DNA from: Pseudosulfitobacter pseudonitzschiae | GTDB taxonomy: Bacteria > Pseudomonadota > Alphaproteobacteria > Rhodobacterales > Rhodobacteraceae | NCBI RefSeq assembly: GCF_900129395.1 | Contig: NZ_FQVP01000006.1 | Location: 1 to 64,000, forward strand | Reading direction: 5' to 3' | DNA length: 64,000 bases | In this document: piece after piece, positions 1 to 9,151 of the stretch | Numbering within the stretch: position 1 is the stretch's first letter | Layout: each line of letters opens with the position of its first letter | Translations under genes and position numbers: made by a program | The notes under the pieces: generated by a model | The model's input: the letters and a program-made list of their open reading frames with translations, nothing else | What the model was told of the DNA's origin: nothing | Databases searched by the model: none

Positions 1-2
1 AC

Positions 3-404
3 AGCTATGCACCGACCGCCGCCACATGGGGCCGCAACAACCGCAGTGTCGCCATCAGGGTCCCCGCGGGGAACCCGGCCAACCGCCACATTGAACACCG
101 CACGCCCGGTGTCGATGCCAACCCCTATCTCGTGGCGGCAGGCGTGCTGGCCGGAATGTACGAGGGCATCCGCGACAAGTTGCAACCAGAGGCCGAAGCG
201 ACGTCCTATGACGCCAACAGCGCCTATGCGCTGCCTGCGGACTGGGCCTCTGCGATTGCCCGCGCGTCAGGCTCCGCGTTTCTCAGGGAAGCCCTGGGAG
301 AGAAGATGGCACATGTGTTCCTAGCGCTGCGGCAATCGGAATACGACCGCTTCATGGCCGAGGTCACGGCGGAAGAATTCGACTATTTCAGCAGCACGAT
401 CTGA
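3..404 (+). CDS. Glutamine synthetase-family protein, C-terminal part (cut by left edge)
   Basis: Only the last 133 residues are in the window; the reading frame is already open at base 3. The visible part has the glutamine synthetase C-terminal core: an Arg-rich active-site segment (RNNRSVAIRVP), then a RTPGVDANPYL block, and ends in the family-like tail FDYFSSTI. Enzymes of this family ligate ammonia or an amine to glutamate using ATP. Because a spermidine/putrescine-type ABC importer lies 5 kb downstream, a gamma-glutamylpolyamine synthetase (PuuA-like) is one possibility, but the substrate-determining part is outside the window. Family confident, substrate not. Confidence 0.85.
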   Translation, partial: SYAPTAATWGRNNRSVAIRVPAGNPANRHIEHRTPGVDANPYLVAAGVLAGMYEGIRDKLQPEAEATSYDANSAYALPADWASAIARASGSAFLREALGEKMAHVFLALRQSEYDRFMAEVTAEEFDYFSSTI

Positions 405-475
405 CGCGCAAACCTCGGTTTCCCATCGCAAATCTCTGTCTGCGACGGGAAATTGACCTGGACAGGTGAAACAAC

Positions 476-1237
476 ATGACCCCACTCAAAACAGCCCTGG
501 TCACCGGCGCAGGTGCGCATGACGGCATCGGTGTGGCAATTGCCAGAAGCCTCGCGAAACGCGGGCTTTCGGTCGCAATTGCCGGTGCCAGCGCGCGGGT
601 TCACGACCGCGCAGACGAGTTGCGCGCCGAGGGTTTCCAGATCACGTCGCATGTCGCCGACCTGACCAAAGCGGAGGAGGTCACGCGCCTGCGGGCCGAG
701 GTCGGCCACGTCGATGTGCTGGTCAACAATGCGGGCATGGGGTCGGTTGCCGCCCCCGCGCTTCAGCGCAGCTTTCTGTCCCTCACCGAAGCCGATTGGG
801 ATGTCGGCATCGATGTGACGCTCAAGACGGCATTCCTTGTGACCAAGGCGTTTCTTGGCGACATGACCGAACGCGGCATCGGGCGGATCGTGAACATCGC
901 CTCTGTGACCGGCCCGCTTGTCTCGAACGAAGGCGAGGCAGCCTATTCCGCGGCCAAGGCAGGCATGGTCGGAATGACACATGCGCTGGCACTGGAGGTT
1001 GGGCGCTTTGGCGTCACGGTCAACGCGGTCGCGCCGGGATGGGTCGACACCGGCGCCTCGACCGAGGGAGAGCGGATCGCCGCGCGCCACACACCCTTGG
1101 GCCGTGCAGGACGCCCTGACGAAATCGCGGCGGCGGCTGTCTTTCTCGCCTCCGAAGAGGCAAGCTATGTGAACGGATCACTGCTGGTTGTGGACGGCGG
1201 CAACATCCTGCAGGAAAGCAAGGTTCAAATCGGATGA
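476..1237 (+). CDS. SDR-family NAD(P)-dependent oxidoreductase
   Basis: A 253-residue classical short-chain dehydrogenase. The dinucleotide-binding motif TGAGAHDGIG is at residues 10-19, NNAG at 84-87, and the catalytic Ser143, Tyr157 and Lys161 are in place (YSAAK). The C-terminal VNGSLLVVDGGN block is typical of FabG-like members. It starts 71 bases after the glutamine synthetase-family gene on the same strand, so co-transcription is likely. The glycine-rich loop is two residues longer than the usual TGxxxGIG. Substrate unknown; FabG-like sequence alone does not imply fatty-acid synthesis. Confidence 0.9.
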   Translation: MTPLKTALVTGAGAHDGIGVAIARSLAKRGLSVAIAGASARVHDRADELRAEGFQITSHVADLTKAEEVTRLRAEVGHVDVLVNNAGMGSVAAPALQRSFLSLTEADWDVGIDVTLKTAFLVTKAFLGDMTERGIGRIVNIASVTGPLVSNEGEAAYSAAKAGMVGMTHALALEVGRFGVTVNAVAPGWVDTGASTEGERIAARHTPLGRAGRPDEIAAAAVFLASEEASYVNGSLLVVDGGNILQESKVQIG

Positions 1238-1239
1238 AT

Positions 1240-1257
1240 GCCAATGGGTCCATTGGC
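1240..1257. promoter_or_regulatory. Perfect palindrome after the SDR gene
   Basis: GCCAATGG and CCATTGGC are exact inverted repeats separated by GT, three bases after the SDR stop codon and 132 bases before the GntR gene. It could be a short terminator hairpin (no U-tract follows) or an operator for the downstream GntR regulator. Confidence 0.4.
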
Positions 1258-1389
1258 CTGACCGAATTGGCAAAGGCATCTTGACTGGCTAGGTTCGGGG
1301 CACCAACCGGCCCCTGCCGGACATCTTGGGTGCGCGGACCCTGTCATAGCGCGCAGCCCTCCGGATCACGAAAGCAATGGTAGAACTGA

Positions 1390-2070
1390 ATGCGCGATAT
1401 CTCGACCCTGCACCAACAGATCTATCAGACGCTGCGCGAGCAGCTGATTTCGGGGCAGTTTGCGCCGGGCACGAATATTAATGCCCGCGACATCAGCCAG
1501 ACGATGGACGTGGGCCTTATGCCTGTGCGCGGTGCTATCACGCGGCTGGTGGGGGAACGCGCCCTTGAGGTTCAGCGCAACGGGCGCTTTTGCGTTCCGG
1601 CGCTGACCCGCGACCGCTTTGACGAGCTGATGCAGGCCCGCCGACAGCTGGAACCGCTCTGTGCCATGCGCGCCCTGCCGTTCATGACGCCGGAAAAAAT
1701 CGCGGAAATGGAAGCCTGCGACCAGCGTATGAACCACAGCTACACCACCGGCGACGCCGGGGTGTACATGCAGCAGAACTACCAGTTTCACTTCACGCTT
1801 TACCGGTCCGGCGCGTCCGAGGTGTTGGTGCCGCTGCTGGAAAGCGTGTGGATGCAGTTCGGCCCCTTCATGCGCAGCGTTTTCAAGATGGAAGAGAAAT
1901 CCGACATCGTAGACAAGCACCAGATGACCCTTGAGGCGATTCGGCGCAACGACGCCGAAGCGCTGGGGCTGGCCATCCGGGCGGACATTGCCGATGGCGT
2001 TCATCTGCTCAAGCAGACGCTCGACGACAGGCCGGATGAAGCGGTTCACAACCCGGAACGGGGCCATTGA
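1390..2070 (+). CDS. GntR-family transcriptional regulator (FCD subfamily)
   Basis: A 226-residue protein with an N-terminal winged helix-turn-helix (about residues 5-75; it begins DISTLHQQIYQTLREQLISG) and an all-helical ligand-binding FCD-type domain (about 85-215). FadR/VanR-type regulators repress catabolic or transport genes until a small organic acid binds. It follows the SDR gene on the same strand by 152 bases. No strong Shine-Dalgarno is visible before the ATG, so the start is less certain than the family. The likely target is the adjacent SDR/glutamine synthetase operon, an inference from position. Confidence 0.85.
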   Translation: MRDISTLHQQIYQTLREQLISGQFAPGTNINARDISQTMDVGLMPVRGAITRLVGERALEVQRNGRFCVPALTRDRFDELMQARRQLEPLCAMRALPFMTPEKIAEMEACDQRMNHSYTTGDAGVYMQQNYQFHFTLYRSGASEVLVPLLESVWMQFGPFMRSVFKMEEKSDIVDKHQMTLEAIRRNDAEALGLAIRADIADGVHLLKQTLDDRPDEAVHNPERGH

Positions 2071-2115
2071 CGGACTCAGTGGGTTATTGTGGGGCAGACG
2101 GTCCTGATCCCCGCC

Positions 2116-2595
2116 TCAGATCTCGGCGTGCCAGAGTTCGATGAAGACATTTCCATCATCGCCTGAGGGGGCAAGGGCGGTTCCGAACAGCACCATGTCG
2201 CCCAATGCCGCGTGGGGGCCTGCAGACACCTCCATCTCTGCCCGGGTGCGCCCGTGAAAGCTGCCATCTGCTTGTGGCACCATACGCCCCGCATTGTGCA
2301 CCATCAGGATTGTCCCGTCCTCAAGCTCAAGGAAATAGCGCGCTTCGATCTCATAGGTGCCATCGGCGAGGCGGCGGGCGAAATCGGCACCGCCGGGCAG
2401 GATCTTCGCGCGCCAGTCTGCGCCGACCGCCTCGCCTCCGGTGATCGGGAACAGCGCCCTGCCCGTGCCCCGGCTTGTGTCGAATTCGGTTGCGGGTCCA
2501 ATCTCGGCCCGGATCGAACAGACGCGGGTCAGGCGGGGCTGGCCCGGCGACAGCGGCGCACCCAATGCTGTCATGTCAGGACAGTCAGCGCTCAT
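2116..2595 (-). CDS. DUF3237 domain-containing protein
   Basis: A 159-residue protein resembling the DUF3237/UPF0311 family: it contains TRGTGRALFPITGGEAVGAD followed by an alternating strand-like region (DGTYEIEARYFLELEDG) and a FGTAL element near the end. No catalytic function is established that I know of. It is the third gene of the TetR-amidohydrolase-DUF3237 operon and its start overlaps the end of the amidohydrolase gene by 11 bases, so a role linked to the amidohydrolase substrate is likely. No signal peptide is seen. Confidence 0.8.
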   Translation of the reverse strand: MSADCPDMTALGAPLSPGQPRLTRVCSIRAEIGPATEFDTSRGTGRALFPITGGEAVGADWRAKILPGGADFARRLADGTYEIEARYFLELEDGTILMVHNAGRMVPQADGSFHGRTRAEMEVSAGPHAALGDMVLFGTALAPSGDDGNVFIELWHAEI

Positions 2596-4234
2596 GCGTA
2601 GCCTTTCCGTCGAACAGTGTCAGGTCAACCTCCAGCGCCCCGATCCGGTCCGCCTGTGTTGTCTCGATATCACCTGACAGCAGGGCAAGGTCCGCCTTCA
2701 TGCCGGTCCGGATCGTGCCGGTCAGCCCTTCCGCGAAACCCACATATGCGCCGTTGCAGGTGTATGCCGCCAAAACCTCGTGCAGGGACAACCGCTGATC
2801 CGGCCCCCCCGCGACCCAGTTCTGCCGCGTCATCGCCGCCTGAATCCCCGCCAGCGGAGAGATCGGCACAATCGGCCAGTCCGAGGAAAAGGAGACGACC
2901 GCACCCGTGTCGGCAATCCTGCGCCAGGCATAGGCCATGCCCGCCCGGTCCGCACCGATCCCCACGGTGGTCTCATCCTCGCGCACCGGTGCGTGCGGCG
3001 GCTGCATCGAGGCGATGACACCCAGTTCGGCAAAACGCCCCAGATCGTCGAGGTGCAACATCTCCACATGCTCGATCCGGTGCCGACGGTCGCGCGGGCC
3101 GTTGGCTTTGGCCGCCGCCTCATAGCCGTCCAGGGCCAGCCGCACGGCGGCGTCCCCGATGGCATGTATGGCGATCTGCATGCCGCGTTTATCGATCTCT
3201 ACCGCCGCTGCGATAAAATCCTCGCGGGTGAACAGCAGGTCGCCCCGATGGTCCGGGCGATTGGCATAGGGTTCAAGCATCGCCGCCGTACCGCTCGCGA
3301 TCACCCCGTCGAGGAAAATCTTGACGAAGCCCGAACACAGGGTGTCCCCGGTGAAATCCCGCGTCATGGCACTGGCGCGGTCCAGTTCAGACAGATCCAT
3401 TTCCGCCGTCAGGTGAAACGGCACCCGCAGCCGCGAGATCAGCGCGCCCTCGTCCTCGATCTCGCGCAGGATCTCCATCATGTACCGATTGCCGTCCATG
3501 TTGTGCATCGTCGTGATGCCATGGCGCGCCGCATGGCGCAGGCCGACCTTAAGCGTTTCGCGGTCTTCTGCCCGCTCTTTTTGTGTCGGAGGAACCGGCG
3601 GTTCGATCCCCGACATGCCCAGCGACTCGCGCCCGCCCACGTTGCGCACCTCAAGCACCGGCAGCATCGCCAGTTTCTCGTGCAATTCGCCCGTGGCCTT
3701 GCCGTCCGCGCCCATCACCACCGCGTTGCCGCGCGGCAGTTCGCGCCCGTCAAGCAGGCCTGCCGCCTCAAGCGCCGGGGTATTGGCCCAGGCCGTGTGG
3801 AAATCATAGGCCATGATCATCAGCGGCCTGTCCGGGCAGATTTCATCCAGCACATGGCGGTCCAGCAACCGATCCTGTCCAAGGATCGCATAATCGGCCC
3901 CTTGCCCCACCAGCAGGCTCTGCTCGGGATGGCCGGCCGCGTAGGCCGTAACAGCCGCGCGCAGCTCTTCCAGGCCACTGACCCGGTCGGCGCGGATCAC
4001 GGTTTCGTTGTAACCGCCCATGAAAAGATGCACATGCGATTCCACGAAACCGGGCAACAGCGTCCGCCCGCCTGCGTCGATCCTGCGCGTATCAGGCCCC
4101 GCCAGCGCGTCGATCTCGGCATCGGAACCGACAGCGACGATCCTGTCATCGCTGACCGCAACTGCGGTTGCGCGGGGTGCCTCGGGGTCCATCGTCAGAA
4201 CGCTGGCATTGAGGAAAACAAGTGTGGGGGTCAT
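2585..4234 (-). CDS. Amidohydrolase family protein (YtcJ-like, Amidohydro_3)
   Basis: A 549-residue metal-dependent hydrolase of the YtcJ/Amidohydro_3 type. The metal-binding HxH lies at residues 67-69 (ESHVHLFMGG). Later blocks include HAIGDAAVRLALD, RHRIEHVEML and SFSSDWPIVP, which supply the remaining His and Asp ligands, and the composite beta-domain closes near the end (GTIRTGMKADLALL). The length is normal for the group, which hydrolyses amides, ureas or formyl groups. The start ATG overlaps the TetR stop as ATGA, so the two are translationally coupled. No signal peptide; cytoplasmic. Substrate unknown. Confidence 0.9.
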   Translation of the reverse strand: MTPTLVFLNASVLTMDPEAPRATAVAVSDDRIVAVGSDAEIDALAGPDTRRIDAGGRTLLPGFVESHVHLFMGGYNETVIRADRVSGLEELRAAVTAYAAGHPEQSLLVGQGADYAILGQDRLLDRHVLDEICPDRPLMIMAYDFHTAWANTPALEAAGLLDGRELPRGNAVVMGADGKATGELHEKLAMLPVLEVRNVGGRESLGMSGIEPPVPPTQKERAEDRETLKVGLRHAARHGITTMHNMDGNRYMMEILREIEDEGALISRLRVPFHLTAEMDLSELDRASAMTRDFTGDTLCSGFVKIFLDGVIASGTAAMLEPYANRPDHRGDLLFTREDFIAAAVEIDKRGMQIAIHAIGDAAVRLALDGYEAAAKANGPRDRRHRIEHVEMLHLDDLGRFAELGVIASMQPPHAPVREDETTVGIGADRAGMAYAWRRIADTGAVVSFSSDWPIVPISPLAGIQAAMTRQNWVAGGPDQRLSLHEVLAAYTCNGAYVGFAEGLTGTIRTGMKADLALLSGDIETTQADRIGALEVDLTLFDGKATHER

Positions 4235-4908
4235 GCGGAATCTCCTGCCCGGCGCAGATAAGTTGCGGCCAGCGTGCTGTCGTCAAAGACGTGGTTCAAA
4301 AAGGGCGTGATCCGCTGCGAAAGCATCGCATCGTGATCCGCCAGAGTGGTCTGCGGGTCCGTGATCAAGGTCAGATAGCAGGGCATCCAGAGGTCATGCA
4401 GCAGGGTCGCAAGATAGCGGATATCCATCGGCGATCCCAAACGCGTGCGCAGCTCGTAGGTCTCCAGCCGCTCGACAATGGCGTCGATCAGCAGGCGCGA
4501 GGTGTTGCGGAATCGCTTTGACAGGTCCGTATCGGGCCGCCGGATGACCGACGCTTCGGCATATCGCCACAACCGACGCGACGCGATATCCAGGGTTTCC
4601 TGCGAGACCTCTGAAAACAGGTCCAGCACGATGCTGGCCAACGGAACCCCGTCCAGGCGCGGCCGGCGCGATCCGCTCTCGCGCTTGCGCTGTGTGCCCT
4701 CCTCGATGATGGCAAGCAGAATGCCATCCTTGGACCCGAAGTAGTTGAAAACAGTAGGCGCAGACACTTCGCAGGCTTCAGCGATGTCCGCGATCGTGGT
4801 CGCATCCACGCCTTTCTCTTCGAACAAGTCGATAGTCGCCGCAATGATACCCTCCCGCCGCCTGGCTTTCTTGCGATCACGCAATCCGGGTTCTGCATCC
4901 TTGGGCAT
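4231..4908 (-). CDS. TetR/AcrR-family transcriptional regulator
   Basis: A 225-residue TetR-type repressor. The N-terminal helix-turn-helix is clear at about residues 14-60 (REGIIAATIDLFEEKG, then TTIADIAEACEVSAPTVFNY). The rest is a helical ligand-binding and dimerisation domain. It is the first gene of the operon with the amidohydrolase and DUF3237 genes and is divergent from the polyamine-type ABC importer. The 103-base divergent region carries a 28-bp palindrome (4955-4982), the expected kind of TetR operator, so it probably controls both operons in response to the imported compound. Confidence 0.9.
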   Translation of the reverse strand: MPKDAEPGLRDRKKARRREGIIAATIDLFEEKGVDATTIADIAEACEVSAPTVFNYFGSKDGILLAIIEEGTQRKRESGSRRPRLDGVPLASIVLDLFSEVSQETLDIASRRLWRYAEASVIRRPDTDLSKRFRNTSRLLIDAIVERLETYELRTRLGSPMDIRYLATLLHDLWMPCYLTLITDPQTTLADHDAMLSQRITPFLNHVFDDSTLAATYLRRAGDSA

Positions 4909-4954
4909 CGGGGTCTCTTTTTCGCATTCAATCTTTTTGTGTTACTAAAATTTT

Positions 4955-4982
4955 TTATTGACTAAAATATTTTTGTCAATAA
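4955..4982. promoter_or_regulatory. Large palindrome, candidate TetR operator between divergent operons
   Basis: Two 14-base halves are symmetrical at 13 of 14 positions: TTATTGACTAAAAT (4955-4968) and ATTTTTGTCAATAA (4969-4982). The sequence is AT-rich in an otherwise GC-rich window and includes TTGACT, a plausible -35 element for rightward transcription. It lies 47 bases from the TetR start and 30 bases from the ABC ATPase start, so a bound dimer could occlude both promoters. Binding by this TetR is an inference. Confidence 0.65.
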
Positions 4983-5011
4983 CTTTCGAGAAATTCTCAA
5001 GGTAGGGTCAC

Positions 5012-6088
5012 ATGCTCGACATACGTTCGCTTTCGAAAAAATTTGGCTCCGGTGACAGCGCTTTTCAGGCGCTGAAGTCGATCGACATCACCATTGAGGA
5101 AGGCGAGTTCTTTACGCTGCTCGGCCCCTCGGGCTGCGGCAAGACAACCCTGCTGCGGCTGATCGCAGGCTTTGAGCAGCCCAGTGGCGGGCAGCTGGTG
5201 CTGGACGGCAAGGACATCGCGACGATCCCGCCGAACCACCGGCCCGTGAACACCGTGTTTCAAAGCTATGCGCTGTTTCCGCACATGACGGTGGCGCAGA
5301 ACGTGGCCTTCGGGCTGGAGGCGCGCGGCACCAATCCGGCAGAGATCGCCCCGCGGGTAGATGAAATCCTCGAAATCGTGCAGATGGCGCACCTGCGCGA
5401 CCGCAAAAGCAGCCAGATGTCCGGCGGGCAACAGCAGCGCGTGGCACTGGCACGGGCGCTGGCCCCACGCCCGCGAATCCTGTTGCTGGACGAACCGCTT
5501 TCGGCGCTGGATCTGAAGCTGCGCAAACAGATGCAGTTCGAGCTGAAACGTCTCCAACGCGAATTGGGCCTGACCTTCATCTTCGTCACCCACGATCAGG
5601 ACGAGGCGCTGACAATGTCGGACCGCATTGCGGTGATGGATGGCGGAACCCTGCAACAGGTGGCCGACCCCCGGACACTGTACGATCACCCCGCCAACCG
5701 TTTCGTGGCCGAGTTTATCGGCGAGGCGAATTTCCTGTCTGGCACGGTTGCCGGTGGCAAGCTTTCGCTGTCCGGGCAAGCGCCCGTGCCGTTGCCACAC
5801 GGTGCGGATGCCAGCGGCCCGGTCACCGTGATGATCCGCCCCGAACAGGTCGTTGTCGGCTCTGCCGGCGGCAATGCCGTCACGCTCGACGGGCAGATCG
5901 AGGCGCTGGTCTTTTCCGGCACCGATACCCACGTGACGCTGCGCTTGGAAAACGGCGACACCCTAAGCCTGCGCGCGCCCAACAACTCTCACGCCACCAC
6001 GACCTTCGCCGAGGGAGAGCCGCTCCGGGTCGCGCTGCCTGTCGATGCACTGCGCCTGTTGCCAGAGGACATTGCCAATGCCGCGTAA
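5012..6088 (+). CDS. ABC transporter ATP-binding protein, spermidine/putrescine (PotA) type
   Basis: A 358-residue ATPase. Walker [10 protein letters not shown] (38-46), Q-loop Q84, signature SGGQQ (137-141) and Walker B LLLDEP (about 158-163) are all intact, and a C-terminal TOBE-like domain (about 245-355) is present, as in PotA-type importers. It energises uptake through the two permeases encoded directly downstream. The next gene starts within its last codons. The substrate group is polyamine or a related amine by family; exact specificity is unknown. Divergent from the TetR operon across a shared palindrome. Confidence 0.92.
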   Translation: MLDIRSLSKKFGSGDSAFQALKSIDITIEEGEFFTLLGPSGCGKTTLLRLIAGFEQPSGGQLVLDGKDIATIPPNHRPVNTVFQSYALFPHMTVAQNVAFGLEARGTNPAEIAPRVDEILEIVQMAHLRDRKSSQMSGGQQQRVALARALAPRPRILLLDEPLSALDLKLRKQMQFELKRLQRELGLTFIFVTHDQDEALTMSDRIAVMDGGTLQQVADPRTLYDHPANRFVAEFIGEANFLSGTVAGGKLSLSGQAPVPLPHGADASGPVTVMIRPEQVVVGSAGGNAVTLDGQIEALVFSGTDTHVTLRLENGDTLSLRAPNNSHATTTFAEGEPLRVALPVDALRLLPEDIANAA

Positions 6089-7007
6089 CCCCACCGCTGC
6101 CGCCAGCGAAAGCGCCGTGGCGCGCGCCGAGACCCGGCGACGCTGGTCGCTGGCACTGCCCGCGCTCACGGTGATCACCCTCTGCTCGATCCTGCCGCTG
6201 GGGGTCATGGTCGCCTATTCCTTCATGGAGGCCGGCCAATACGGCAACGTCCAGTGGGGGTTTTCGCTTGAGGGTTGGAGAGCCGTGTTCCTCGATCGGG
6301 ACTTTTTCGATGACAGCTACATTCCGGCCACCGCGCACCTGACGATCCTGGCCCGGTCGATCCTGCTGGCGCTGGCGACCACCGCCCTGACCTTTGTCTT
6401 TGGCATCCCCACCGCCTGGTTCATCGCAACGCGACCGCCCGCGACGCGGGCCTATTGGATGTTCCTGATCACCGTGCCGTTCTGGACCAACCTGCTGGTC
6501 CGCACCATCGCGATCCAAGAGGTGATCCGCGCCGACGGCACGCTGAACCGGCTGTTGCTGGCGACGGGCCTGATAGACGAGCCCCTTCAAATGATGTTCA
6601 CCAATGGCGCCGTGCTGGTGGGGATGACCTATGTCTACCTGCCGTTGATGGTGCTGCCGGTCTATGCCGCCATCGAAAAGTTCGATTTCCGCCTGGCCGA
6701 GGCCGCCTATGACCTGCACGCCTCGCGGCTTTACTGCCTGCGCAGGGTGGTGCTGCCGTTGATGTGGCCAGGCATCGTTGCCGGTTCGATCCTGGTCTTC
6801 ATCCCGGCACTTGGCGCCTATGTCACGCCGCGCCTGATGGGGGGCGGACGCGCGATGATGTGGGGCAACCTGATCGACCTGCAATTCGGGCAGGGCCGCA
6901 ACTGGCCCCTGGGTGCCGCGCTGTCGATCACCCTGACCCTCGTCGTGGTTGGCGCAATGGTCTGGTACGCGCGCCGCGCCGCAAAAGGAGACGCAACCAA
7001 TGGCTAA
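6078..7007 (+). CDS. ABC transporter permease (PotB type)
   Basis: A 309-residue inner-membrane permease with about six hydrophobic segments and the cytoplasmic coupling (EAA) loop [21 protein letters not shown] near residues 200-220. The start at 6078 is chosen because it overlaps the end of the ATPase gene and has AGAGG about 10 bases upstream; an in-frame ATG 33 bases earlier would extend the protein further into the ATPase gene. First of two paired permeases; it would form a heterodimeric channel with the next gene product. Confidence 0.9.
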   Translation: MPRNPTAAASESAVARAETRRRWSLALPALTVITLCSILPLGVMVAYSFMEAGQYGNVQWGFSLEGWRAVFLDRDFFDDSYIPATAHLTILARSILLALATTALTFVFGIPTAWFIATRPPATRAYWMFLITVPFWTNLLVRTIAIQEVIRADGTLNRLLLATGLIDEPLQMMFTNGAVLVGMTYVYLPLMVLPVYAAIEKFDFRLAEAAYDLHASRLYCLRRVVLPLMWPGIVAGSILVFIPALGAYVTPRLMGGGRAMMWGNLIDLQFGQGRNWPLGAALSITLTLVVVGAMVWYARRAAKGDATNG

Positions 7008-7803
7008 CAAACGCTTTGACGTCACCCATGTGCCCGGTGCCGCAACCATCGCAATCGTCACCTTCCTCGCGCTTTACATCCCGGTGCTTATCCTGGTGGT
7101 GAACGCGTTTAACGGCAGTGATACCGCGGGCCGCTGGGAGGGCCTGTCGTTGCGTTGGTTCGCGGCCGCCCTGGACAACGCCGCGTTCCGCAGCGCGGCA
7201 GTGAACTCGGTGATCGTGGCCCTTGCGGCGGCGCTGTTGTCCACCTGCCTTGCCACGGCGGTGGCGCTGGCCGTGACACGGGGCAGGCAGATCAAGGGAC
7301 AAGGCAGCATCGTCATCATCGTGAACCAGCCGCTGCTTGTTCCGGAAATCGTCTTTGGCATCGCCCTCATGGTGGTGCTGGCACAGGTCAAGCAGGTGAC
7401 CGGCTATCAGGGCCTTGGCTATCTGATCGCGGCCCATACCACCTTTTGCATCCCCTTTGCCTTTTTGCCGATCCGCGCCCGCCTGGCGGGCATGGACCTG
7501 ACGTTGGAGACCGCGTCGATGGACCTCTATGCCGGCCGGTTCTACACCTTCCGGCGTGTCACGCTGCCGCTGTTGCTGCCGGGCATCCTCACCGGTTTCA
7601 TGCTGGCCTTTGTGATCTCGCTCGACAACGTGGTGGTCAGCAGCCTGGTCAAATCGCCGGGACAGGAAACCCTGCCCACCTACCTGATGGGCGAACTGCG
7701 TCGCAATCTCACATCGGAAATCTACGCGATCTCGGCGCTGCTGCTTTTCGCCAGCATCTCTATCGTCGCCGCCTCGTGGGTCATCACCCGCACCAAACAA
7801 TAA
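7000..7803 (+). CDS. ABC transporter permease (PotC type)
   Basis: A 267-residue permease with about six membrane segments and the EAA-type loop ETASMDLYAGRFYTFRRVTL. The ATG at 7000 is preceded by AAAAGGAG at 6983-6990 and overlaps the end of the PotB-type gene by eight bases, which supports it over an in-frame ATG at 6949. Partner of the preceding permease in the importer; the substrate-binding protein follows after 45 bases. Confidence 0.9.
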   Translation: MANKRFDVTHVPGAATIAIVTFLALYIPVLILVVNAFNGSDTAGRWEGLSLRWFAAALDNAAFRSAAVNSVIVALAAALLSTCLATAVALAVTRGRQIKGQGSIVIIVNQPLLVPEIVFGIALMVVLAQVKQVTGYQGLGYLIAAHTTFCIPFAFLPIRARLAGMDLTLETASMDLYAGRFYTFRRVTLPLLLPGILTGFMLAFVISLDNVVVSSLVKSPGQETLPTYLMGELRRNLTSEIYAISALLLFASISIVAASWVITRTKQ

Positions 7804-7848
7804 CCAAGAAGAAACTGACAACCCCAATCCAACATCGGAGTCTTTTCA

Positions 7849-8883
7849 ATGAAACGCACCCACACCGGAACCGCGCTTGCCGCCGGGCTGACGCTGCTGG
7901 CACAGTCCGCCACCGCCGAAGGCAACCTGAACGTCTACAACTTCGGGCTCTACACCCCGCCGGACCTGCTTGAGAAATTCTCGAAGGAATATGACGTCGA
8001 AGTCACCCTGACCGACTTTGTCGCCAACGAAGAGGCCATCGCCCGCATTCAGGCCGGCGGTCACGGCATGGATGTGATCATCGTCAGCGGCTATTTCATC
8101 CCCGCCTATGTCGACCAGGGCCTGCTGATGGAAAGCAACCCGGCCGGGATGGAGAACTTTCACAACATCGCGGACCAGTGGAAATCGATCCCGACAGACC
8201 CCGAACGCAAGTACACCGTGCCTTGGGTCTGGGGCACCACCGGCGTCATGGTGAACAGAAAGGTCTATGACGGCGACATCAACACCGCCGCGATCTTTCT
8301 CGACCCGCCGGAAGAGCTCAAGGGCGGCATCAATATCGTGCCCAGCATGAACGACATGATCGACATGACCCTCAGCTACATCGGCGCCGAGCCCTGCACC
8401 ACCGACCGCGAAAGCCTCAGCAAGGCGCGCGATCTGCTGCTTTCGGCCAAGGAAAACTGGGCTTCGGTCGACTATCCTTCGTTCGAGAAATTCATCAACG
8501 AGGATCTGAGCGCCTCGGTCTTCTGGAGCGGTGCCGCCGCCCGCGTGCGCGGCCTGAACGATGGCTTTGCCTATGGCTGGCCCAAGGACGGCTATATGAA
8601 GTGGATGGACAACCTCGCCATCCTGGCTGACGCGGCCAATGTCGAGAATGCCAAGCTGTTCCAGAATTTCGTCATGGAACCCGAAAATGCCGCGATGATC
8701 TCGAATTACACGATGTACAACAACGCCATCACAGGGTCCGAAGCGTTCATGGACCCCGCATTGATCAGCGCACCGGAACTGGAGGTGCCCGAAGACCTGC
8801 AAGGCGCGGCCATTGAACAGACCCTTTGCGCACCGGAAGCACAGGACCTCTATACCCGCATCTGGACAGAACTGACACGTTGA
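7849..8883 (+). CDS. Periplasmic substrate-binding protein, polyamine (PotD) type
   Basis: A 344-residue extracellular solute-binding protein. It has a Sec signal peptide (MKRTHTGTALAAGLTLLAQ, with cleavage near SATAEG), then a mature start LNVYNFGLYTPPDLLEKFSK typical of PotD/PotF-type proteins (NVYNW-like opening). It captures the ligand in the periplasm for the PotABC-type genes upstream. Last gene of the operon: a strong terminator follows. Ligand identity, putrescine or spermidine versus another cation, cannot be fixed by eye. Confidence 0.9.
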   Translation: MKRTHTGTALAAGLTLLAQSATAEGNLNVYNFGLYTPPDLLEKFSKEYDVEVTLTDFVANEEAIARIQAGGHGMDVIIVSGYFIPAYVDQGLLMESNPAGMENFHNIADQWKSIPTDPERKYTVPWVWGTTGVMVNRKVYDGDINTAAIFLDPPEELKGGINIVPSMNDMIDMTLSYIGAEPCTTDRESLSKARDLLLSAKENWASVDYPSFEKFINEDLSASVFWSGAAARVRGLNDGFAYGWPKDGYMKWMDNLAILADAANVENAKLFQNFVMEPENAAMISNYTMYNNAITGSEAFMDPALISAPELEVPEDLQGAAIEQTLCAPEAQDLYTRIWTELTR

Positions 8884-8894
8884 TCTCTTTCTGG

Positions 8895-8922
8895 AACCGG
8901 CGGTGCACCACCGCCGGTTTTC
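8895..8922 (+). terminator. Rho-independent terminator after the polyamine-type ABC operon
   Basis: An 11-bp perfect stem (AACCGGCGGTG at 8895-8905 with CACCGCCGGTT at 8909-8919), a three-base loop and a short T-run, 11 bases after the substrate-binding protein stop. This is the clearest intrinsic terminator in the window. Confidence 0.9.
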
Positions 8923-8980
8923 TCATGCGCCGGGTTTCAATAAGCTTGCGAGGGGTAAAAAGCCATTGCCGGAACGTGGC

Positions 8981-9001
8981 GCTGTCGTGACTTGCGACAG
9001 C
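8981..9001. other. Inverted repeat upstream of the antiporter gene
   Basis: GCTGTCG (8981-8987) and CGACAGC (8995-9001) form a perfect 7-bp inverted repeat with a seven-base loop, 150 bases before the antiporter start. No U-tract follows. Could be an operator or an mRNA hairpin. The remaining 268 bases between the operon and the antiporter show nothing else beyond the terminator. Confidence 0.35.
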
Positions 9002-9151
9002 ATGCGGGCCATGCGTGTTGCGGATCTGGCCTTGCTCAATTTCACCTAAAAACGAGGCATTTCCATACACGGCGTCGGAACTATGCCGAGGCAGGCCCAA
9101 ACGCCGCCAATATTGATTTCCCTCCCATCATTTCCCTGCTAATTCAGGGCC

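Noticed and set aside
2780-4261. Long open frame (493 codons) opposite the amidohydrolase gene
   Set aside because: Arg/His/Pro-rich composition typical of the shadow frame of a GC-rich gene; the opposite strand has clear catalytic motifs.
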